Shown: positions 41,316 through 50,640, counted from the first letter of the stretch. The stretch: 64,000 nt of DNA from Pseudacidovorax sp. (GCF_017991995.1 NZ_JAGOPN010000007.1:1-64000); one strand, 5' to 3'. The notes: generated by a model not told the origin, from the letters alone. Numbers and translations: made by a program.

Positions 41316-44300
41316 ATGCGGCGCCATGCCCGCCCGGCCGCACCGGCTGGCACCGTCACCTCAGGCCTTGCCGAAGGCCGCCCCGTGAGCGCGGCGCCCT
41401 CCGCCCCACCCTCGGACTGGGGCAGCCTCCAGCCGCGGCACGCCCTGGCCGCGCCGGCGGCGGCCCCCGATGCGCGCCCGGTGCAACTGCCCCGCGCCTG
41501 GTACCTGCGGGTGGGCGCGATGGCGGCGCTGCTGCTGGCGGGCCTCACCCTCACCTACCTGCGCGCCGATCCGGCACCGGCCAGCGCGCACATGGCCTTC
41601 CTGTGCCAGTTGCTGGGCGTGCGCGAGGCCGATGCCGGCTTCGATGCGCAACTGCTTTCGCTACAGGCCGGGCGCACGGTGGACGACCGCGCGCTGTCGC
41701 AGTTCGCCACCCGGGCCGCGCAGCAGATCCAGCAGCTGCAGGCCCTGCCCGACGTCGTACCCGCGGCGGATCGGCCCGCGCTGCAGCAGGCGCTCGCCGC
41801 CCTGCGCACGGCCATGGAGGCCAAGGCCGCCGGCCTGCCAGACTTCCGGCGCAGCCACCTCGGACTGGTGCAGGCCCAGGCCGGCCTGCCCTCTGCCGCC
41901 CAGGACCTTCTGCAGGCCACCGAGAGCACGCCGCTGCAAGGGGCTGCCCGGCGCTACGTGCTCGGCTTCCTGCCGGGCAGCGGCAACAGCGACAGCGACG
42001 GCGCGGAGGCCGACGCGGCGGCCGAGGCGCTGCGGGTGGCCGCCCAGTCCGACCCCGCGCTCGCCCTGCCCGTGCAGCGCCTGCTCACCCAGGGCGACAC
42101 CATCCATCGCCTGCGCAGCGCCCGCGACGGCGCGGTGGACGCCGTGCGCAGGCTCGACACCACGGCCCGCATCCAGGACGTGCAGCGCCGCTACGAGGAA
42201 AGTTGGCGGCGCCTGGACGCCGAGGCCCACGCCTGGCGCCTGGTGCTGTTCGGCCTGGCCATGCTCATGGCCGCTTACCTGAGCTGGGCCTTCCTGCAGT
42301 GGCACCGCATGCAGCGCCAGCTGGCGGGCGCCCATGGCGAGCTGCAGCGACGCTACCAGGCGCAGCTGGCGGCCGAGCAGCGCCTGAAGCTGCATGCCAC
42401 CGCCTTCGAGAACGCCTACGACGGCATCACCCTGACCGACGCGCGGGGCAACATCGTCGACGTCAACCCGGCCTTCTGCCGCATCACCGGCTACAGCCGC
42501 GCCGAGGTGATCGGCCGCAACCCCAGCATGATGCAGTCGGGCCGCCACGACCGCGCCTTCTACACGGCCATGTGGAAGCGCATCCTGGAGACGGGCAACT
42601 GGAACGGCGAGATCTGGAACCGCAACAAGTACGGCGAGGTGTACCCGGAGCTGCTGTCCATCTCGGCCATCCGCGACGGCCACGGCCAGGTCAGCAACTT
42701 CGTCGCCGTGTTCGCCGACATCCGGCACCTGAAGGCGCAGGAGAAGCAACTGGCGCGCATGGCCTACTACGACGCGCTCACCGGCCTGCCCAACCGCGTG
42801 CTGCTGGCCGACCGGCTGCAGCACGCCGTGGCACGGGCCCGCGGGCGCGCCACGGTGCTGGCCGTCTGCTACATGGACCTGGACAACTTCAAGCCCGTCA
42901 ACGACGGCCATGGCCATGCGGCGGGCGACCTGGCGCTGGTCCAGGTGGCGCGGCACCTGCAGGCGGCCGTCCAGCCCGACGACACGGTGGCGCGCACCGG
43001 CGGCGACGAGTTCGTGCTGCTCTTCGAGCGCAGCGACACCGAAGGCTGCCACCGCATGCTGCAGCAGGTGGTGGATGCCATCACGCTGCCGCTGCAGGTG
43101 GGCGGCGGCAGCCACACGCTCACCGGGAGCATCGGCGTCACCTTCTTCCCGCAGGACGAGGTGGAACCCGAAGCCCTGCTGCGCCATGCCGACCAGGCCA
43201 TGTACCGCGCCAAGCAGGCCGGCGGCGGTCGCTTCCATGTCTTCGATGCCGAGGACGACCGCCATGCCCGCGATGTCGGCCACCATGCGCAGCGCCTGCG
43301 GCAGGCCATGCGCAACGGCGAGCTGGTGCTGCACTACCAGCCCAAGGTGGACATGCGCCTGGGCACGGTGCTCGGTGCCGAGGCGCTGATCCGCTGGCAG
43401 CATCCCGAACGCGGGCTGCTGCCGCCCGGTGCCTTCCTGCCCCTGCTGGAGGACGATGCGCTGACCATCGACCTCGGCGAATGGGTGATCGAGCAGGCGC
43501 TGGTGCAGGCCGGACGCTGGGCAGCCGCCGGCCTGCGACTGCCGGTGTCGGTCAACGTGGCCAGCGCGCAGCTGCAGGCGGCCGACTTCATGCGCAAGCT
43601 CGGCCTGGCGCTGGAGCGGCATCCGGACGCGGCGGACCTGCTGGAGCTGGAGATCCTGGAGACCACCAGCCTGGACGACGTGGTCAAGGCCGCCCGCATC
43701 ATCGAGCAATGCCACGCCCTCGGCGTGCATGTGTCCATCGACGATTTCGGCACCGGCTATTCCTCGCTCACCTACCTCAAGCGCCTGCCCGCGCGCACCA
43801 TCAAGCTGGACCAGAGCTTCGTGCGCGAGTTGCTGGAGGACAGCGACAACCTGGTGATCGCGCATGGCGTGATCCGGCTGGTCCACGCGCTGGACCGGCG
43901 GGTCATCGCCGAAGGCGTGGAAAGCGAGGCCCACGGCCGCCTGCTGCTGCAGATGGGCTGCGACCGCGCCCAGGGCTACGGCGTGGCCCGCCCCATGCCG
44001 GCGGCCGACCTGCCGGTCTGGGTGCAGGTGTGGCAGCCGCCGCAGGCCTGGCGCGACTGCGCGCGCGTGCGCTGGACGGACGAGGTCTATCCACTGCTGC
44101 TGGCCGAAGTGCAGGCGCGCGGCCACCTGCAACAGCTGCGCCATGCGCTGCAGCACGGCCGGCGCCTCACAAGTCCGGTGATGCCGCCGCTGCCGACCTT
44201 GCCCGACCCCGCCGCAGCACCCACCCTGTCCGCCGTCGACCGCCTCGCGCTGGTCGACCGGGTGCGCCAGGAGCACGCCATCGTGCGCCGGCACAGCGAC

Positions 44301-44456
44301 GAGGTCGGACGGGCGCTTGCTCTGGGAGCGATCGACGAAGCCCGCTCCCGCGTCGACACCTTGCAGGCCGCGCATGCGCAACTGCTGCGGGCCCTGGCCG
44401 ACATGCAGTTCGCGCTGGCCTCGCCTGCCACCGCGCGACAGGCCGTGCCCGGCTGA
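41316..44456 (+). CDS. Membrane-bound PAS-GGDEF-EAL protein with C-terminal CZB-like remnant
   Basis: 1046 residues. Two membrane helices (about 62-80 and 310-330) flank a helical periplasmic sensor domain; then PAS (365-480), GGDEF (485-650) and EAL (665-905). GGDEF is intact but the I-site position reads QPDD instead of RxxD. All EAL catalytic motifs are present (EALIRW, EILET, DDFGTGYSS, KLDQSFV). The last 120 residues resemble the region of relatives that holds a chemoreceptor zinc-binding domain, but the CxFGRW zinc part is absent. A GTG at 41385 (VSAAPSAPP) is an alternative start. Both activities or a dominant phosphodiesterase are possible. Confidence 0.92.
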   Translation: MRRHARPAAPAGTVTSGLAEGRPVSAAPSAPPSDWGSLQPRHALAAPAAAPDARPVQLPRAWYLRVGAMAALLLAGLTLTYLRADPAPASAHMAFLCQLLGVREADAGFDAQLLSLQAGRTVDDRALSQFATRAAQQIQQLQALPDVVPAADRPALQQALAALRTAMEAKAAGLPDFRRSHLGLVQAQAGLPSAAQDLLQATESTPLQGAARRYVLGFLPGSGNSDSDGAEADAAAEALRVAAQSDPALALPVQRLLTQGDTIHRLRSARDGAVDAVRRLDTTARIQDVQRRYEESWRRLDAEAHAWRLVLFGLAMLMAAYLSWAFLQWHRMQRQLAGAHGELQRRYQAQLAAEQRLKLHATAFENAYDGITLTDARGNIVDVNPAFCRITGYSRAEVIGRNPSMMQSGRHDRAFYTAMWKRILETGNWNGEIWNRNKYGEVYPELLSISAIRDGHGQVSNFVAVFADIRHLKAQEKQLARMAYYDALTGLPNRVLLADRLQHAVARARGRATVLAVCYMDLDNFKPVNDGHGHAAGDLALVQVARHLQAAVQPDDTVARTGGDEFVLLFERSDTEGCHRMLQQVVDAITLPLQVGGGSHTLTGSIGVTFFPQDEVEPEALLRHADQAMYRAKQAGGGRFHVFDAEDDRHARDVGHHAQRLRQAMRNGELVLHYQPKVDMRLGTVLGAEALIRWQHPERGLLPPGAFLPLLEDDALTIDLGEWVIEQALVQAGRWAAAGLRLPVSVNVASAQLQAADFMRKLGLALERHPDAADLLELEILETTSLDDVVKAARIIEQCHALGVHVSIDDFGTGYSSLTYLKRLPARTIKLDQSFVRELLEDSDNLVIAHGVIRLVHALDRRVIAEGVESEAHGRLLLQMGCDRAQGYGVARPMPAADLPVWVQVWQPPQAWRDCARVRWTDEVYPLLLAEVQARGHLQQLRHALQHGRRLTSPVMPPLPTLPDPAAAPTLSAVDRLALVDRVRQEHAIVRRHSDEVGRALALGAIDEARSRVDTLQAAHAQLLRALADMQFALASPATARQAVPG

Positions 44457-44465
44457 AAGCCGGGC
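44447..44465. terminator. Hairpin at the convergent ends of the GGDEF-EAL and ketoacyl synthase genes
   Basis: Perfect 8-bp stem GCCCGGCT / AGCCGGGC with a GAA loop; it spans the stop codon of the plus-strand gene. No T-run follows, so it may be a weak bidirectional terminator. Confidence 0.5.
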
Positions 44466-44471
44466 GCGCGG

Positions 44472-45674
44472 TCAGGATCGTTCGAACAGCAGCACCGCGT
44501 TGGAGCCGCCGAAGGCGAAGGAGCTGCTGACGGCCGCCCGCAGGTCGGGCGCATCCAGGCCGGCCGCCGGCACCAGGTTCAGGCCGAAGGCCGGGTCGGG
44601 CTGCTCGGCATGGGCATTGGGCGGCAACTGGCCGTTCTTGACCGCCAGCACGGTGATGGCCGCCTCCAGCGCGCCGGCCGCACCCAGCAGGTGGCCATGC
44701 AGCGCCTTGGTGGAGCTGACGCGCAGCGCGCCGATGGCATCGCCCCAGACGGCACTCAGCGCCTCGGCCTCGACGCCGTCGCCGATTCGGGTGGCGGTGC
44801 CATGGGCATTGCAGTAACCGACATCGGACGGCTGCAGGCCGGCCACCTGCAGGGCGGCGCGCATCGCGCGGGCCTGGCCGGCCGCGTCGGGCTTGGTCAG
44901 GTGGGTGGCGTCGCAACTGTGGCCCCAGCCGGTCAGTAGGGCATGCGCCGCGGCGCCGCGCGCGCGGGCGCGCTCGGCCGATTCGAGCACCAGGAAGGCC
45001 GCACCCTCGCCCAGCGCGAAGCCGGCCCGGTCGGCCGCGAAGGGCCGCACGGCGCGCGATTCCTCGCCCGCCACCACCGGCGCCAGCGTCTGCATGGCCT
45101 GCCAGGCCAGCACCACGCCGGGCACGATCAGCGCCTCGCTGCCGCCCGCGATGGCCACATCGACCTCGCCGCGCTGCACCGCCTTGGCGGCCTCGGCGAT
45201 GGCCACCGCCGACGAGGCGCAGGCCACCGAATAGGTGAACACCGGCCCGCGCGCATTCAGCCGCATCGCCACCTGCGACGCCGGCGCGTTGGGCATGAAG
45301 GCGGGAATGGTCAGCGGAGGCACCCGGCCGTTGCCGCGGTAGGCGGCCTCCAGCGCCGTGGCGCCGCCCATGCCACAGCCGCCGTAGACACCGAGGCGCT
45401 CAGGCGCCACATCGCGCAGTGCGCCGGCATCGCGGACGGCCATCTCGGCGGCGGCGACCGCCAACTGGCTGACCCGGTCCACGCCGGGCAGCTGCAGCTT
45501 GGTGAACCAGCGGGATCCGTCGAACTGCAGCGTGGCCGCGGCGGCGGGCTTGGGCAGGTCGGGAAAGACGGGCCGGATGGCGGATTCGCCCCGCATCAGG
45601 GCCGCGAACATGGCCTGCGCGTCCTCGCCATGCGGCGAGACCACGCCCAGCCCCGTGATGGCGACCTGCGTCAC
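44472..45674 (-). CDS. Beta-ketoacyl-ACP synthase (KAS family)
   Basis: 400 residues, thiolase-fold condensing enzyme with an intact Cys-His-His triad: Cys in YSVACASSAVAIAEAAK, His in NAHGTATRIGD and His in ALHGHLLGAAGALEA. The latter resembles KAS II but has ALHGH in place of the usual SMTGH. It is the last gene of a three-gene unit, PAP2 - ACP - KAS, with 4-base overlaps at both junctions. It extends an acyl chain on a dedicated carrier protein. A primary fatty-acid FabF role is unlikely because no other fab genes are adjacent. Confidence 0.9.
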   Translation of the reverse strand: MTQVAITGLGVVSPHGEDAQAMFAALMRGESAIRPVFPDLPKPAAAATLQFDGSRWFTKLQLPGVDRVSQLAVAAAEMAVRDAGALRDVAPERLGVYGGCGMGGATALEAAYRGNGRVPPLTIPAFMPNAPASQVAMRLNARGPVFTYSVACASSAVAIAEAAKAVQRGEVDVAIAGGSEALIVPGVVLAWQAMQTLAPVVAGEESRAVRPFAADRAGFALGEGAAFLVLESAERARARGAAAHALLTGWGHSCDATHLTKPDAAGQARAMRAALQVAGLQPSDVGYCNAHGTATRIGDGVEAEALSAVWGDAIGALRVSSTKALHGHLLGAAGALEAAITVLAVKNGQLPPNAHAEQPDPAFGLNLVPAAGLDAPDLRAAVSSSFAFGGSNAVLLFERS

Positions 45675-45952
45675 GAGGCCTGCTTCGCGGCCGCCTCGGC
45701 ACGCGCCTTGTCGACCACCGCGGCCAGGCCGGCGAGGGTCTCGATGCTCGGATCCGGATCGGGCATGGAGATCTTGAAGCGGTCCTCGATCTCGAACAGG
45801 AATTCAACCAGGGCGAGGGAATCGAGCCCCTTGTCGCGCATGGACTCGTTCGGGTCCAGGGTGGCAGGGTCGATGCCGTATTTCTCCTGGATCAGATCCT
45901 GCAATTCCTTCAGCGAGCTCATGAGTCTTGTGTCTGTAATGTCAAATTTCAT
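45671..45952 (-). CDS. Acyl carrier protein, stand-alone
   Basis: 93 residues from the ATG at 45952, or 83 from the ATG at 45922 (MSSLKELQDLIQEKYG). The phosphopantetheine attachment Ser is in DKGLDSLALVEF, the DSL motif. The helix-rich acidic sequence matches a type II ACP. The longer form is coupled to the PAP2 gene by an ATGA overlap, and the gene is in turn overlapped by the ketoacyl synthase gene. It is a secondary ACP distinct from the essential AcpP. Confidence 0.92.
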   Translation of the reverse strand: MKFDITDTRLMSSLKELQDLIQEKYGIDPATLDPNESMRDKGLDSLALVEFLFEIEDRFKISMPDPDPSIETLAGLAAVVDKARAEAAAKQAS

Positions 45953-46632
45953 GATAGCCGTTCGATCCGCGGGGCCTCGTCCGGCTCGCGCCAGCGCCAC
46001 CGCAGCGAGGCCGCAGCAAACACCAGGCCCAGCGCCGTGCCGCCCACCACGTCCCAGGCCACATGCTGCCGGGTGGCCAGCGTGGACCAGGCGATGGCCA
46101 GCACCCAGGCCAGGCTCGTCAGCCGAAGCGCCGCCGGCGCCCCCACGCGCCGCAGCAGGTGCTCGATCCATACCGCCGTGAAGACGGAGATGGCCACGTG
46201 CATCGACGGGCAGGCATTGCCCGCCGCGTCGATGCCGGCCAGCAGCGCGAAGCCGGGCGCATCGGCGCGGTCCAGCGGCAGCGGAGGAATCTGCGTGGGC
46301 CACAGGTAGAAGATCATCAGCCCACAGGCGCACAGCGCCCCCGCCCAAACGCCATAGACCAGAAGCGGCATGAAGCCGCGCAGCAGCCCCGGGGCGATGC
46401 CCACGTACAGCCACAGCGACAGGTAGGGCACCAGCGCAAGGGGCTCGAAGGGCACCCAGGCATCGACCCAGGTCAGCGGCATGACCAGGGGTGGCCGCGC
46501 CGGGTGGCGCAGCAGGTAGAAGTAGCCGATGAAGAACACCCACACCCAGATGGTGGTGCCGACGATCTTGAGCGGGGCGCGCTCGCGCATTCGGGAGCCC
46601 AGTTCGCGGGCCCAGGGGGGCAGGTTGGTCAT
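45949..46632 (-). CDS. PAP2-family membrane phosphatase
   Basis: 227 residues, about six membrane helices. Phosphatase motifs: CPSMHVA (PSxH) near residue 138 and TRQHVAWDVVGG (SRxxxxxHxxxD-type; Arg, His and Asp present). Members dephosphorylate phosphatidic acid, undecaprenyl-PP or similar lipids. Co-transcription with an ACP and a ketoacyl synthase suggests a lipid-modifying pathway, not simple recycling. The start is the ATG at 46632 (MTNLPPWARELGSR); the frame extends upstream without family content. Confidence 0.88.
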   Translation of the reverse strand: MTNLPPWARELGSRMRERAPLKIVGTTIWVWVFFIGYFYLLRHPARPPLVMPLTWVDAWVPFEPLALVPYLSLWLYVGIAPGLLRGFMPLLVYGVWAGALCACGLMIFYLWPTQIPPLPLDRADAPGFALLAGIDAAGNACPSMHVAISVFTAVWIEHLLRRVGAPAALRLTSLAWVLAIAWSTLATRQHVAWDVVGGTALGLVFAAASLRWRWREPDEAPRIERLS

Positions 46633-46723
46633 CCGGACGGTGAAATGGGGAATCCGCGATCTTGCCTGATGCGCAAGACAGCCCCGCGGCGGCAGCGTGG
46701 TGGCCGGTGCTAACCTCGGCAGG

Positions 46724-47158
46724 ATGTTCAATCCCACCCAGGAAGACGTACGGCGCTTCTTCTGCGCCGTCCACGCCAAGCACCGCGCCGGCCAGCCCAT
46801 GGAGGCGCTCGAGATCATCGCCGCGGAGTGGATTGCGCAGCACCCCGAATACCACGCCGACCTGGCCGACGCCGACGCCGCCGTCGCCCGCGTCTACGAC
46901 GGCAAGGACGGCCGCGAGAACCCCTTCCTGCACCTGTCGATGCACCTGTCGATCAGCGAGCAGTGCTCCATCGACCAGCCGCGCGGCATCCGCCAGGCGG
47001 TGGAACTGCTGGCCGCGCGCCGCGGCTCGCTGCTGGAGGCGCACCACGAGGCCATGGAGTGCCTCGGCCGCATGATGTGGGAAAGCCAGCGCGCCGGACG
47101 TCCACCCGACGGCCATGCCTACGTCGACTGCGTGCAGCGCAAGGCGACGCGCGACTGA
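46724..47158 (+). CDS. DUF1841 family protein
   Basis: 144 residues, beginning MFNPTQEDVRRFFCAVHAK, which matches the start of DUF1841 proteins, and containing HPEYHADLADADAAVARVYD and ENPFLHLSMHLSISEQ with conserved His. Small soluble proteins of unknown function, widespread in beta- and gammaproteobacteria. Lies divergent from the PAP2 gene. Confidence 0.88.
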   Translation: MFNPTQEDVRRFFCAVHAKHRAGQPMEALEIIAAEWIAQHPEYHADLADADAAVARVYDGKDGRENPFLHLSMHLSISEQCSIDQPRGIRQAVELLAARRGSLLEAHHEAMECLGRMMWESQRAGRPPDGHAYVDCVQRKATRD

Positions 47159-47215
47159 GCGCGGCTGCCGGATCTCCCCTCTTTCCCCTCTTCCCTCCCT
47201 CGCCAAGAACGAGAC

Positions 47216-48202
47216 ATGCACAGCAAACGCCAATTCCTAGCCCATTCCGCCGCGCTGGCCGCCGGCAGCCTGCTGCCCGGCCTGGCCGGGGCCCAGGGCA
47301 CCTTTCCGTCGCGCCCGATCCGCATCGTGGTGCCCAATGCCGCCGGCGGCGGCGCCGACCTGACGGCCCGTGCCGTGGGCCAGGCCATCGCCGGCCCGCT
47401 CGGTCAGGCGGTGGTGATCGACAACAAGCCCAGCGCCGGCGGCATCGTGGCGGGCGAGACCGTCTCGCGCGCCGAGCCGGACGGCCACACCCTGCTGCTG
47501 ATCTCCAGCGGCTCGGCCGTGAGCGCGGCACTGTTCAAGACCATGCCCTTCGACACGCTGAAGGACTTCGCGCCCATCTCGCTGCTGGCCACCTTCGACC
47601 TGGTGATCGCGGTGGCCGGCAACAGCCGCTTCAAGAGCCTGCCCGAGATGGTCAGTTGGGCCAAGGCCAATCCCGGCAAGCTCAACATCGGTACGCCGCA
47701 GATCGGCACCACGCAGAACCTGGCGGCCGAGATGTTCAAGCTCACGGCTGGCATCGACGCGCAGGTGGTGCCCTTCAACGGCACCCCGCCGGTGGTGACG
47801 GCTGTGCGCGGCGGCGAGATCGACGCCATGGTCGACATCCTGGGCCCGCTGGTGACGCAGATCTCGGGCAAGACGCTGCGTGCGCTGGCCGTGCTCGGCA
47901 AGGACCGCGCGCCCCAGCTGCCCGACGTACCCGCCGCCCGCGAGACCGGCCCGGCCTTCGCCCAGATGAACCTGAGCTCCTGGAATGGCCTGGCCGCGCC
48001 CGCAAAGACGCCGCCCGCCGTGGTGGACCGCCTCAGCAAGGAGATCCAGGCGGCCCTGGCCAAGCCCGAGTTGGTCCAGCGCCTGCGCGACCTGAACCTC
48101 ACGGCGCGCAGCAGCACGCCGCAGCAGGCACGCGACTTCCTGGCGGCCGACATCCAGCGCTGGAGCGACGTGATCGCCAAGGCAAAAATCCAGAAACTTT
48201 GA
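47216..48202 (+). CDS. TTT (Bug) family periplasmic substrate-binding protein
   Basis: 328 residues with signal peptide to about GLAGAQ. Bug family features: RIVVPNAAGGGADLTARAVGQ, VIDNKPSAGGIVAGE and IGTPQIGTTQNLAAEMF. Orphan receptor with no membrane partner in the window and no catabolic neighbours, so the ligand is unknown. It is only distantly similar to the TTT protein at 25886. Repeat copy B follows directly after its stop. Confidence 0.9.
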   Translation: MHSKRQFLAHSAALAAGSLLPGLAGAQGTFPSRPIRIVVPNAAGGGADLTARAVGQAIAGPLGQAVVIDNKPSAGGIVAGETVSRAEPDGHTLLLISSGSAVSAALFKTMPFDTLKDFAPISLLATFDLVIAVAGNSRFKSLPEMVSWAKANPGKLNIGTPQIGTTQNLAAEMFKLTAGIDAQVVPFNGTPPVVTAVRGGEIDAMVDILGPLVTQISGKTLRALAVLGKDRAPQLPDVPAARETGPAFAQMNLSSWNGLAAPAKTPPAVVDRLSKEIQAALAKPELVQRLRDLNLTARSSTPQQARDFLAADIQRWSDVIAKAKIQKL

Positions 48203-48203
48203 T

Positions 48204-48332
48204 CCCCCCATGCCGCTTCGCGGCTCCCCCCTCTCTACAGCCTTCGGCTTGGAGGGGGCGCACCCAGAGGCCTGGCGGAGCCAGTTCCTCGGGTGCCCTG
48301 GCATGGCCTGCTCCGCGGCCGCTCGATCAGGG
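48204..48332 (-). repeat. Dispersed ~130-bp intergenic repeat, copy B
   Basis: Reverse-complement copy of the element at 30910-31042; it starts 2 bases after the TTT gene stop. Blocks such as CATGGCCTGCTCCGCGGCC, CCAGTTCCTCGGGTG and CGCGGCTCCCCCCTCTCT mirror copy A. The element also includes a small hairpin GCCGCTTCGCGGC. The orientation (end with GGCCGCGG away from the preceding gene) differs from copy A. Confidence 0.85.
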
Positions 48333-48497
48333 CAGAGGCATGCCGTCCCTTGCCAATAAGAGGAGCCGTCGCCCGCGTGGCGAGTGCGGGAATGGGCGGC
48401 CGCGCTGGCGCATCGGCGACAGGCTGACCTAACATCCGTTGCTTTTCGGACAGCCGTCAACCGATTGCGCTGCCGTTCGGTTGAGTTCTTCGTGCCG

Positions 48498-49373
48498 ATG
48501 ACACTCCTGCCCCACCTTTCGTCCCGCCTCGGTGCGCGCGTGCGCCCGGTGGCCCTCGGTCTTGCCGCCCTGCTGGCGACCGCTTCGGCCCTGGCGCAGA
48601 GCCCGGTGGCCGTCGCCGCCAACGCGCCCTCGCCCGCCTACCTGGCGGCCCATGCGCGCTGGAAGGCCTCTCTGGAGGCCTTCGAGAAGGCGGACAAGGC
48701 GGCCCTGCCGGCCGAAGGCGGCGTGCTCTTCGTCGGCAGTTCCACGGTGCGGATGTGGACCAACCTGGCCCAGGACTTCCGCAATTGGCCGGTGGTCATC
48801 AACCGCGGTTTCGGCGGCTCGACCATGGCCGACTGCAGCCTCTTCGTGCGCGACCTGGTGGTGCGCTACAAGCCCAGCCATGTGCTGGTCTACGCCGGCG
48901 ACAACGACCTGGCCGAAGGCCGCACGCCCTTCCAGGTGCTGGAAGACTTCGCCCTCTTCGTCAACACCGTGCAGAACGAGCTGCCGGACACGCGCATCAG
49001 CTACATCTCGATCAAGCCCAGCCCGTCGCGGGCCCACCTGCTGCCGAAGATCCGCGAGACCAACGACATCATCGCGGCCTACCTGCGCACCCAGGCCAAG
49101 TCGGACTTCATCGACATCTTCAACCCCATGCTGGGCGCCGACGGGCAGCCGCGGCCCGAACTCTTCCTGCCGGACCGGCTGCACATGACCGAGGCGGGTT
49201 ATCGCGTCTGGCATTCGGTGATCGCCAGCCAGGTGCAGCCGACGGCCGGGGCGCAGGCGGCGACGCCCGTGCAACCCCCGCCTGCGGTGGGCGCCTCCAG
49301 CGCGGCGGCCGCACCCTCGGTGCCGGCGATGGCGCCGACGGGTGCAATGACGACGGCCAGCCGGCCGCACTGA
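48498..49373 (+). CDS. SGNH/GDSL hydrolase family secreted protein
   Basis: 291 residues with a signal peptide (VALGLAALLATASALAQS). SGNH blocks: VLFVGSSTVRMW (block I Ser), VINRGFGGSTMADC (block II Gly), YAGDNDLAEG (block III Asn) and PDRLHMTEAGY (block V Asp-His). It is probably an esterase or lipase-like hydrolase in the periplasm. The last 50 residues are Ala/Pro-rich and low-complexity. Start at 48498, where the signal peptide begins. Confidence 0.88.
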   Translation: MTLLPHLSSRLGARVRPVALGLAALLATASALAQSPVAVAANAPSPAYLAAHARWKASLEAFEKADKAALPAEGGVLFVGSSTVRMWTNLAQDFRNWPVVINRGFGGSTMADCSLFVRDLVVRYKPSHVLVYAGDNDLAEGRTPFQVLEDFALFVNTVQNELPDTRISYISIKPSPSRAHLLPKIRETNDIIAAYLRTQAKSDFIDIFNPMLGADGQPRPELFLPDRLHMTEAGYRVWHSVIASQVQPTAGAQAATPVQPPPAVGASSAAAAPSVPAMAPTGAMTTASRPH

Positions 49374-49446
49374 CCGGCGACACCCGGCCGGCCCTGCGTG
49401 GGTCCGGCGGCGACATGGCCGCGGGCGGTACCCCAGCCGCCCGGCT

Positions 49447-50640
49447 TCAGGTCAGGCCGGCAGATCCGGCGGGCGCAACGGCCTTCGCCGACCCCAGGTC
49501 CTCGGGCGGCTGAACCGTCTCTTCGGGCGGCGCGGCATCCGCGTTCTGGGTATAGCGCGCCACGGCCCACATCCACGCCAGCACCACGGCCAGCAGCAGC
49601 GTGTCGCCCCACCAGGGCCGCGAGGTCTGGCTGTCGCCGAAGATGGCCAGCACGGTCAGCACCGCCACCAGATGGGCGCAGAAGGCCGGCAGGGAGGCTC
49701 GGCCCATCGTCTCCAGCCAACGCACACGCGGCAGCCAGCGGGCCCAGGTCGGACCGAAGCGGATGGCCACGATGCCCAGCGCGATCAGGTTGAGCAGGCG
49801 CAGCGGCCCCAGCTGCCACTTGTCCACCCACAGATTGCGGGCGATGTCCGCGCCGAAGGGCGCCTGGCCATGCTCGCCGAAGTGCCGCCAGTACAGCCCC
49901 ACCAGCGCCACCGCCACCGCCGGCAGAACCACCGCCCAGTGCAACCGCAGGGGCCGGGCATGCGGCGCGCTGCGCGTGAAGCCCAGCCACAGTCCACCGA
50001 ACCACAGGAACTGCCAGGCATAGGCATTGAAGGCGCCCATCTCGTTGAAAGGCACCGGCAGGCCCGTCAGCGCGAAGGTCCAGCCGTACAGCCATTCGCT
50101 CATCCCGTACTGCGCGCCGATCCACAGCAAGGCGCTGGCCACCATGACCGCCGGCCAGCCCCAGCGCTGATGGCGCAGTGCGAAAGCCAGCACCCAGGGG
50201 CTCAGCAGCATGAAGAAGATGTACATCGGCAGGATGTCCAGCAGCGCCGGCTCGTAGACCAGCAGCAGGCCGAAGACGAAGCCTTCACCGGGCTGCGCGA
50301 GGTACCAGGACACGAGATTGGTCACCGCCGGCTGCATGCGCCGCACGCCCAGCGCCGTGATCACGGTGAACAGGAAAAGCAGCAGCGCCGCATGCGCCAG
50401 GTAGATCTTGAGCACCCGCCGCCAGAAGGCGCTGCGCATCGACTCCACGCCATCGCGCCGTGCATAGCGGCTGTAGACCAGCCCCGCCATGAAGGCCGAC
50501 AGCAACACGAAGCCCTCGGCCGCGGACACCCAGCCGAAGGGCTGGCCGAGCGGGTCGGTGAAGTGGGTGGGCAGGTGGGTGACGGTCATCAGCACGAGCA
50601 TCAGCCCGCGCAAGGCGTCGATTTCCCAATGGCGTTTCAT
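49447..50640 (-). CDS. OpgC-domain membrane acyltransferase-like protein
   Basis: 397 residues, about ten membrane helices, starting MKRHWEIDALRGLMLVLMTVTHLPTHF, the OpgC-type entry (RDxRGL-like with a His in helix 1). Related to OpgC, which succinylates osmoregulated periplasmic glucans, and to acyltransferase-3 proteins. No opgG/opgH genes are adjacent in the window. The C-terminal 50 residues are soluble and Pro/Glu-rich. Divergent from the alpha-2-macroglobulin gene. Confidence 0.85.
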   Translation of the reverse strand: MKRHWEIDALRGLMLVLMTVTHLPTHFTDPLGQPFGWVSAAEGFVLLSAFMAGLVYSRYARRDGVESMRSAFWRRVLKIYLAHAALLLFLFTVITALGVRRMQPAVTNLVSWYLAQPGEGFVFGLLLVYEPALLDILPMYIFFMLLSPWVLAFALRHQRWGWPAVMVASALLWIGAQYGMSEWLYGWTFALTGLPVPFNEMGAFNAYAWQFLWFGGLWLGFTRSAPHARPLRLHWAVVLPAVAVALVGLYWRHFGEHGQAPFGADIARNLWVDKWQLGPLRLLNLIALGIVAIRFGPTWARWLPRVRWLETMGRASLPAFCAHLVAVLTVLAIFGDSQTSRPWWGDTLLLAVVLAWMWAVARYTQNADAAPPEETVQPPEDLGSAKAVAPAGSAGLT

